Source: Candidatus Altimarinota bacterium (GTDB taxonomy: Bacteria; Patescibacteria; JAEDAM01; BD1-5; UBA2023). From it: DNA of 12,599 nt. Numbering within the stretch: position 1 is the stretch's first letter; each line of letters starts with the position of its first letter. Of this stretch, positions 7,961-12,599 are shown piece by piece. The stretch spans positions 1 through 12,599 of the forward strand of contig JAGYHI010000026.1 in the NCBI GenBank assembly GCA_018457335.1. The letters run 5' to 3'. The notes under the pieces were generated by a model. It was not told the origin of the DNA. It saw only the letters and a list, made by a program, of their open reading frames with translations, and made no database searches. Both the position numbers and the translations under genes were made by a program.

Positions 7961-9349
7961 TTAAGAAATAATATCTTCTGGAAAATAAAGTGTGATAACA
8001 AGACCATGTGGAGTGTTATTGTGGAGTTGCATTGTACCATCATGAAGTGTCATAATTCTATCAACAATTGAGAGCCCGATGCCCATAGAAGTTGGATTTG
8101 CATCGTCGTGCTGACGGTCCATAGTTCCTTTAAAAAATTTTTTACGAGCAAATTCGATTTTATCTTCTGGAATTCCGACGCCATCATCACAAAAAACAAG
8201 ATAGGTTTTTTTGTTTCGGATTTGATAGTCTATTTGGAGCGTAGATTTATCACCAGCATATTTTATAAAATTTGAAAAAATATTATGCAAAATTTGTCGA
8301 TATTGATTTTCATCAGCAAAGATTGTATGATTTGAGGTAAAAGAATGCTTGATTCTACTGGATGTTTTTTGAAGTTGTGGAAAGTATTGACTGATTATTT
8401 CATTTGTAATTTTTGTGATGTGTAGTTTTCGTTTTTTTGTATTTCCAGTTTGTTCATTGATAAGAGATTCATAATTCATAATACCGTCTGTAATCGTAAT
8501 AAGACGGGTAATTTCTTTTTGGAGGAGTCAAAGATTTTCATCGTCAAGCTCCATAACCCCATCTTGAATAGCTTCAAGATAACACTTGACTGAAGTAATG
8601 GGGGTACGAATTTCATGAGAGAGATCCGCGAGAAAATGTGAGCGGATTTTTTCTTGAGCATTGAGACTTGTTTGGAGTTTATTGAGAGCGTTTATAAGTG
8701 GGCGAAATTCATCATTTTTTTTGTAATTGATTTTACTATTTTCTGGATTTTGTATGATTTCTTGGAGCTGATCAATAATCAAATGTATAGGAGAAAATAA
8801 ATGCCGAATCCAAAGAAAATAAAATAAAAATACTATCAAAAACCATATAGCATTGAGAATGAGTACATCATATAAAATCTTTTTGAAAAGTTGACCTTCT
8901 GGAGAATCGATTTCAAAGCTAAAAGGGTGCGAGAGGATGTGTACAAGTGCATTGTATGAATTTGTTTTTTGTGGTTGCGTTGATTTAGATACGAGAGCAA
9001 AAGCATTTCAAGTTGGTTGCGTATTTTTATCTGTGATATAGAGTTCAGGATTTTGAGCCAGACTTTCAAGGGATTTTGAAATCGAATTGAGTTCTTGGAG
9101 AGTTTCATCGTATTTTTCTTGTTCATTTTCAGTGGTTTTACTTGCTGAGAGTATAGTTGAGAGTTTATCAGGATTGAGATTTGTTTTTTGATTGTTTTCT
9201 TCTTGGATTTTGATATATGGAGGTAGGTGCTTATCTATAGATTTTTTGAGCCCAAAAAGATTGACGCCAATGGTTAACATCAAAATAATCGCAGTAATAA
9301 TCGGAATCCGAAGTGAAAATTTCATCGTGAAAAAATATATTTTTTGCAT
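7961..9349 (-). CDS. Membrane sensor histidine kinase
   Basis: Two-component sensor kinases autophosphorylate on His and pass the phosphate to a response regulator. The 462-residue frame includes two TGA-Gly codons (9008, 8528). A first membrane segment lies at about 10-34, an extracytoplasmic sensor region of about 125 residues follows, and a second membrane segment lies near 160-180. Next come a HAMP-like linker, an H-box with the phosphoacceptor H245 (LSHEIRTP), an N-box (LHNIFSN, near 355-360), a G1 box DDGVGIP (388-394) and a G2 box GIGLSIV (423-429). Everything needed for activity seems present. No receiver-domain gene is next to it in the window, so its partner is encoded elsewhere. 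Start choice is uncertain: ATG 9349 or ATG 9325, both without a clear ribosome binding site. It is the first gene of an operon with the phosphodiester glycosidase-like gene. Confidence 0.9.
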
Positions 9350-9416
9350 CGTACTGATTTTTTTATTTTTTTCAAGGTTTTAATGTGAATTTTGTGCGAA
9401 GTTTTCAAAAAAAGTT

Positions 9417-9444
9417 TTGCTTTTTTCGCAAAAAGTGGTATACT
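9417..9444 (+). promoter_or_regulatory. Predicted extended -10 promoter of the first small RNA
   Basis: TATACT at 9439-9444 is preceded by TGG, an extended -10 element (TGnTATAAT-like), with TTGCTT at 9417-9422 as a weak -35 at 16 nt. Transcription would start near 9451, right at the base of the first hairpin of the RNA unit. The surrounding TTTTGC/GCAAAA inverted repeat overlaps the -35. In the rest of 9350-9416 I see no gene and only a poor promoter candidate for the kinase. Confidence 0.5.
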
Positions 9445-9450
9445 CTTTGT

Positions 9451-9549
9451 AAGAGTTCGCAAGAACTCCAAAATATGTCTCACATATTTAAGGGTTTAAA
9501 ATAAAACCCCAACTTAAAAAAAGAAGACCGTGCCTGGTCTTCTTTTTTT
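9451..9549 (+). ncRNA. Small structured RNA, unit 1 (four hairpins ending in a terminator)
   Basis: This stretch has no reading frame of note but folds into four consecutive perfect hairpins. H1 is GAGTTC/GAACTC with a GCAA (GNRA) loop (9453-9468). H2 is AAATATGT/ACATATTT with loop CTC (9471-9489). H3 is GGGTTT/AAACCC (9492-9509). H4 is a 14-bp terminator stem with a T-run (9516-9549). An extended -10 promoter lies just upstream, and the GNRA loop favours the plus strand. H2, H3 and their linkers recur in unit 2 about 150 bases on. I do not recognise it as tmRNA, SRP, 6S, RNase P RNA or a known riboswitch. A free small RNA of about 100 nt is the simplest reading. Confidence 0.6.
9516..9549. 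terminator. Strong intrinsic terminator
   Basis: A perfect 14-bp stem, with AAAAAAAGAAGACC at 9516-9529 and its complement at 9536-9549, has loop GTGCCT and a T-run of seven on the plus strand. It ends the first small RNA. The matching A-run means it could also stop transcription entering from the right. Confidence 0.85.
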
Positions 9550-9552
9550 AAT

Positions 9553-9691
9553 GCCTTACATTTTACTATAAATGTAGGCTTTGACATATATGCACCAATG
9601 AGAAAGTGCATATACAACATATATTATGTCTCACATAATATAAAAAGGGTAAAGAAATAAATTACCCCAACACCTCAGTGAAGTGCTGAGG
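9553..9691 (+). ncRNA. Small structured RNA, unit 2 (related to unit 1)
   Basis: Five hairpins follow one another. GCC.TACATTT/AAATGTAGGC spans 9553-9579 with one bulged T. TATATGCA/TGCATATA spans 9587-9614. TATATTATGT/ACATAATATA spans 9620-9642 with loop CTC. GGGTAA/TTACCC spans 9647-9667. CCTCAG/CTGAGG spans 9673-9691. The third and fourth match H2 and H3 of unit 1 in stem position, loop and linkers: both units read TATGTCTCACATA, then AAGGGT, AAATAAA and ACCCCAAC. A perfect TTGACA lies at 9581-9586 but has no good -10 at normal spacing, so the promoter and exact ends are unknown. There is no clear terminator; the RNA could be the leader of lemA instead of a free RNA. Confidence 0.45.
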
Positions 9692-9733
9692 CGAAAGAAT
9701 TATAAAGTTTTTTCAGGAAAATCAAAAAATCTT

Positions 9734-9762
9734 TTTACTTTTTTGATAAAGTTTGATATAAT
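9734..9762 (+). promoter_or_regulatory. Predicted promoter of lemA
   Basis: A perfect TATAAT (9757-9762) is preceded, 17 nt away, by TTTACT (9734-9739; 4 of 6 match to TTGACA). Transcription would start near 9769, about 26 bases before the lemA ATG. A perfect 9-bp inverted repeat (ATCAAAAAA 9721-9729 with TTTTTTGAT 9739-9747) overlaps the -35. Confidence 0.55.
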
Positions 9763-9794
9763 GAAATTACACTTTATTCTTAATTTTTATTTTT

Positions 9795-10361
9795 ATGGAT
9801 CCACTTTTTATCGTAGGGATACTCGTAGGAGTTTTCGGACTTGGTTTTATTGTGGTTTACAATATCATTATCAGTGCAAAAAATAGCGTCGAAGAATCAG
9901 CATCAGCGATTGAGACGGTTTTTCAAAATCGCCATGATTTGATTCCAAATCTTGTAGAAGTTGTCAAAAAATACAGCGAACACGAAAAATCACTCCTTGA
10001 AAATATCACAAAACTTCGCTCGTCAGCGATGAGCGGTCAAGAAATCACGCCCGAAAAACTCTCAAATGAAAATCAAATTTCTGGTACGCTCAAATCTATT
10101 TTTGCTCTTGGAGAAAATTATCCTGACCTCAAGGCAAATGAAAATTTTATCAATTTGCAAAATGAATGGTCAAATATCGAGGATAATATGCAAGCGGCTC
10201 GTCGCGCCTACAATGCCGCTGTCAAACTCCTCAATAATAAAAAACAAATGTTTCCTTCAAATATCGTCGCTGGTATGATGACTCTCAAAGATTATCCACT
10301 TTTTGAAGCAGACAAAGAAGCAAAAAACTCACTTGATGCGAAAAATTTATTTGCGAAATAG
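9795..10361 (+). CDS. LemA family membrane protein
   Basis: LemA proteins are small, widespread, membrane-anchored helical proteins whose exact function is not known. The 188-residue product has the family layout: an N-terminal membrane segment (about 4-27), then a helical domain with RHDLIPNLVEVVKKYSEHE (about 46-64) and a second conserved helix with NMQAARRAYNAAVKLLNNK. Length is typical. It contains no TGA codon and ends with TAG, so it reads the same in both codes. The ATG at 9795 follows an AT-rich leader with no clear Shine-Dalgarno sequence. The next gene downstream, on the same strand, encodes a DUF3137 protein. I recall that pairing from other bacteria, which supports a shared role at the membrane. 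Confidence 0.93.
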   Translation: MDPLFIVGILVGVFGLGFIVVYNIIISAKNSVEESASAIETVFQNRHDLIPNLVEVVKKYSEHEKSLLENITKLRSSAMSGQEITPEKLSNENQISGTLKSIFALGENYPDLKANENFINLQNEWSNIEDNMQAARRAYNAAVKLLNNKKQMFPSNIVAGMMTLKDYPLFEADKEAKNSLDAKNLFAK

Positions 10362-10628
10362 ACATTTTGTCATTCTGAACTTAATTCAGAATCTTCTTCT
10401 TTTTCTCAAAATTTCACACTACAACTCCTGTACTTTTGTAGCCAAAAGTACCAAAACCTTTGGTGGTGAAAAAACTCGCTCGCTAATACGCTCATCTTTT
10501 AATAACAGATTTTCATCTGACTCAGACAGTTTTCTCACCTCTCGTGCCCTGCGGGTGCAAATCCCCAACAAACCGATTTTCTTTTTAAAAAAATTGAAAC
10601 AAAAAATAGATAATATTTAAACTCCTTT
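10362..10628. repeat. Hairpin-rich spacer between lemA and the DUF3137 gene
   Basis: This 267-base spacer holds a run of perfect palindromes: ATTCTGAA/TTCAGAAT (10372-10379 with 10385-10392, 5-nt loop), GTACTTTTG/CAAAAGTAC (10430-10438 with 10443-10451, 4-nt loop) and CCAAA/TTTGG (10451-10463). Parts are GC-richer than the flanks. The first palindrome resembles the short dispersed repeats with a CATTCTGAA...TTCAGAATC core that are common in several bacterial groups. I see no convincing gene in it. The first hairpin, followed by a pyrimidine-rich run, could also weaken or end lemA transcription. Confidence 0.5.
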
Positions 10629-11801
10629 ATGCAAAAACTCGATTTTTCATCATTGCGTACTCAGTATTCCTTGCTTACTGATGAGGATGTAGGATTTTTG
10701 AATCAATTTTTTAATACGCCAGAAACGCAAACTATTTTGAAAGAGACGGAAAAAACTCGGAAAAAATACATTATTGTTACACCGATTTTTGTGATATGTT
10801 CTTTATTGGCGATGTATGGATTGTATTATTTTCTTCCAAATGCTATTATATCTGTGATTATTTTTGCTGGTTTTGCAATTTTTGGTTTGTTTCATATCTT
10901 CAAAGATAGCATCACTACACAAGTCAAAGATCGTGTACTCGCAAGAATGATGAAAGAAATTTCTGAGAAGATTTCTTATCGTGAAAATGCGACTTACTTC
11001 AAGGATTCAATCCAGCAAATTATCTCTGAGACAAAACTTCTGAAATCCTATGATAGACTTGATTTTATGGAGGATAGTGTGGAAATAATTGATGATACAA
11101 CGGGCATCACGATTACGGGAGTGGAGGTGAAAACATCAAATAAGCATACAGATAGTAAGGGGCGTACGACTTATACGACAAATAATCATTGTTATTTGAT
11201 GAAAATTAAATTTCACAATCCAAAATATACAATCAAAAATGCGATTACTCTTTTTCCAGAAAAAAGTATATTTCAATGAATATTTGCTACAGGTTTGACG
11301 ATTGTATTTTTTATACTTTTTCTTGGTATGTTTTGGACGTTTAGAAAGGAAATGGGTGATGCTTTTTATATATATTTCTCTCTAATAATGGTCGTATTTT
11401 GAAGTACGGGAATTTTTACGATTTATACTTGGTTTAAAAATAAAAAACGACTCGTCCGTCTCGAAAATGCTGATTTTGAAAAAAAATTTGAAGTGTATTG
11501 TGACGACCAAATCGAATCGCGAAAAGTTCTCACGCCGGATTTTATGTATCGTATTTATGATTATACCAATAAAATCGATAAAAATCGAAAATATTCACTC
11601 TATTTCAAGGATGATTATATTTATATAAAATTTGATGTGTCGTCTGATTTCTTAGAAATTTCAGCCTTCAAGTCTCTACTCAAAAACCTTACTCAGTATG
11701 TCGAATTTTATCTCGAAATGAAAAATATTTCTGCCCTCGCTGATGATTTAAAACTCGGATTTTATGATAAGAATTTCTCGAGAAAGCAAGTGATAAAATA
11801 A
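10629..11801 (+). CDS. DUF3137 domain membrane protein
   Basis: The function of the family is unknown. The 390-residue frame becomes continuous when TGA at 11277 and 11400 is read as Gly; under the standard code it would break into pieces. Two membrane segments lie near 46-68 and 72-92, a cytoplasmic-type domain follows (about 93-215), then two more membrane segments (about 218-240 and 248-270). The C-terminal part carries the family signature: FEVYCDDQIESRKVLTPDFM (about 286-305), a later YSLYFKDDYIYIKFD, and a final helix. The four-segment pattern is my reading of hydrophobicity only. It lies 267 bases after lemA on the same strand, so the two may be co-transcribed if the palindromes between them do not end transcription. 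It stops at TAA, and a bidirectional terminator follows. Confidence 0.85.
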
Positions 11802-11812
11802 AACTTTTTCAT

Positions 11813-11847
11813 AAAAAATCTCTCACAGTTTATGTGGGAGATTTTTT
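11813..11847. terminator. Bidirectional terminator between convergent genes
   Basis: AAAAAATCTCTCACA (11813-11827) pairs with TGTGGGAGATTTTTT (11833-11847) over 15 bp, with one T-G wobble and a 5-nt loop. T-runs in both directions serve the DUF3137 gene (plus) and the gene ending at 11865 (minus). Confidence 0.85.
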
Positions 11848-11864
11848 CGAATTACCAAGTAAAA

Positions 11865-12599
11865 CTATTTAACTTCTTTAAAAGGAATGAATTTCATGGT
11901 TTCAAACATTCTTTTATATTTTGGATTAGTTTTATCAAGGAAAAATCCAGTGTATCCACCGTCGTGATAAAAGACGATATAGGATTTTCTATATATTTCA
12001 TCTTTAAACAAATCGACGATTAAGAGATTTCTATTTTTTTGATAGTCGACAAAATAATTGTCATCATCTTCGTAGATAAAATTTGAATAAAAGGCATTTT
12101 TTGTGTGACCGTCGTGCGTGAAAGTTTCCATGACATCAAGGTCTTCGATTTTTTTCGAATCAAAATCTACTTCTTTATCGCTAAAGGCCCCTTCATATTT
12201 AAAATCTGTCTCTTCCCAAGTACCAGCCATAGGAGCAAGTTCTTTAAATTTTTTTGATATACAAGCCGAAAACCCAGCATATCCTGAGGTGACAAGTTTT
12301 TCATCTTCGCGACATTTTTGTGGGGCGCTCTGGAAGTTATACGGCATTTCATTTTTTGCGATTTCTCGGATTTTGATAGCGGTATTTGGCACGAAAGTGC
12401 TGGTGTGTGATTTTTCTTCCGTCCCTGGTTTCCAGTTTGGTACTGGTGTCTGTATCCAGTCTTCTACGATGATATCTCCGTTTTTGTAGAGGATAATCGG
12501 CGTATCTCCCATAAAAGAATGTGGATTTGCAATCGCAGTTTTTGGCATTGGGATTTTTGAAGTTTTTCGTGCGAGTTCGCTGTATTTTTTTGAGATTTC
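11865..12599 (-). CDS. Unrecognised protein, N-terminus cut by the window edge
   Basis: The frame is open from the right edge to TAG at 11865, giving at least 244 residues. An internal Met at 12548 exists, but the frame continues upstream with a Lys/Ser-rich segment, so the true start probably lies outside. I do not recognise the family. Visible features are a mixed alpha/beta composition, two cysteines (KCRED and SACIS), no long hydrophobic stretch, and an acidic and aromatic-rich C-terminal half (YEDDDNYFVDY, VFYHDGGYTGFF) suggestive of a beta-rich soluble or secreted domain. There is no TGA in the visible part, so it reads the same in both codes. It is convergent with the DUF3137 gene and separated from it by a shared terminator. 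Confidence 0.75.
   Translation of the reverse strand, partial: EISKKYSELARKTSKIPMPKTAIANPHSFMGDTPIILYKNGDIIVEDWIQTPVPNWKPGTEEKSHTSTFVPNTAIKIREIAKNEMPYNFQSAPQKCREDEKLVTSGYAGFSACISKKFKELAPMAGTWEETDFKYEGAFSDKEVDFDSKKIEDLDVMETFTHDGHTKNAFYSNFIYEDDDNYFVDYQKNRNLLIVDLFKDEIYRKSYIVFYHDGGYTGFFLDKTNPKYKRMFETMKFIPFKEVK

Noticed and set aside
9581..9616. Promoter using the perfect TTGACA at 9581
   Set aside because: No -10-like element lies 16-18 nt downstream; the nearest (TATACA at 9611) is 24 nt away and lies partly in a hairpin arm.
9553..9691. A tRNA gene in the hairpin-rich interval, possibly the needed tRNA-Gly(UCA)
   Set aside because: No cloverleaf, no T-arm GTTCRA motif and no acceptor stem could be found; the hairpins are arranged linearly.
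10303..10620. 105-codon plus-strand frame over the end of lemA and the spacer
   Set aside because: It overlaps the end of lemA and its sequence is translation of palindromic intergenic repeats; no start signal or family match is visible.

Overview
The window comes from a bacterium that reads UGA as glycine (translation table 25). That points to Absconditabacteria (SR1) or Gracilibacteria (BD1-5), host-associated members of the Patescibacteria/CPR; I cannot tell which. The evidence is internal. At least seven genes are broken by TGA under the standard code, and each becomes one continuous, family-length protein when TGA is read as Gly. In recognisable families the TGA falls where Gly is expected (RsmI, NrdA, L-type lectin, DxDGDG calcium loops). 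TGG is still used for Trp, and every gene end visible here is TAA or TAG.

Layout. 1-1925 (minus): 3'-truncated gene for a secreted L-type lectin followed by thrombospondin type 3-like calcium-binding repeats. 1926-2267: divergent control region with two promoters facing outward from one 11-bp inverted repeat, plus a long, structured leader for the lectin gene. 2268-2930 (plus): rsmI, 16S rRNA 2'-O-methyltransferase. A bidirectional terminator follows. 2988-6731 (minus): class I ribonucleotide reductase pair, transcribed nrdA then nrdB, behind a strong promoter with a near-consensus NrdR box. 7004-9349 (minus): two-gene operon of a membrane sensor histidine kinase and a secreted phosphodiester-glycosidase-like protein. 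9350-9794: gene-free apart from two tandem, related structured RNA units. 9795-11801 (plus): lemA and a DUF3137 membrane-protein gene, separated by a hairpin-rich spacer. 11865-12599 (minus): C-terminal part of an unrecognised protein.

How it fits together. NrdA and NrdB make deoxynucleotides and appear to be under NrdR control. The lectin/TSP3 protein looks like a surface or secreted adhesin that could bind host glycans. The kinase and its partner look like an envelope sensing and processing unit. LemA and DUF3137 proteins are membrane proteins of unknown role that I recall as frequent neighbours.

Most worth a second look: the two tandem structured RNAs; an abrupt change inside the lectin gene from UGA-rich, AT-rich DNA to UGA-free, GC-richer repeat DNA; and the two control regions (NrdR box; divergent promoter plus leader). 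All coordinates, codon counts and pairings were made by hand from the sequence, and no database search was possible.
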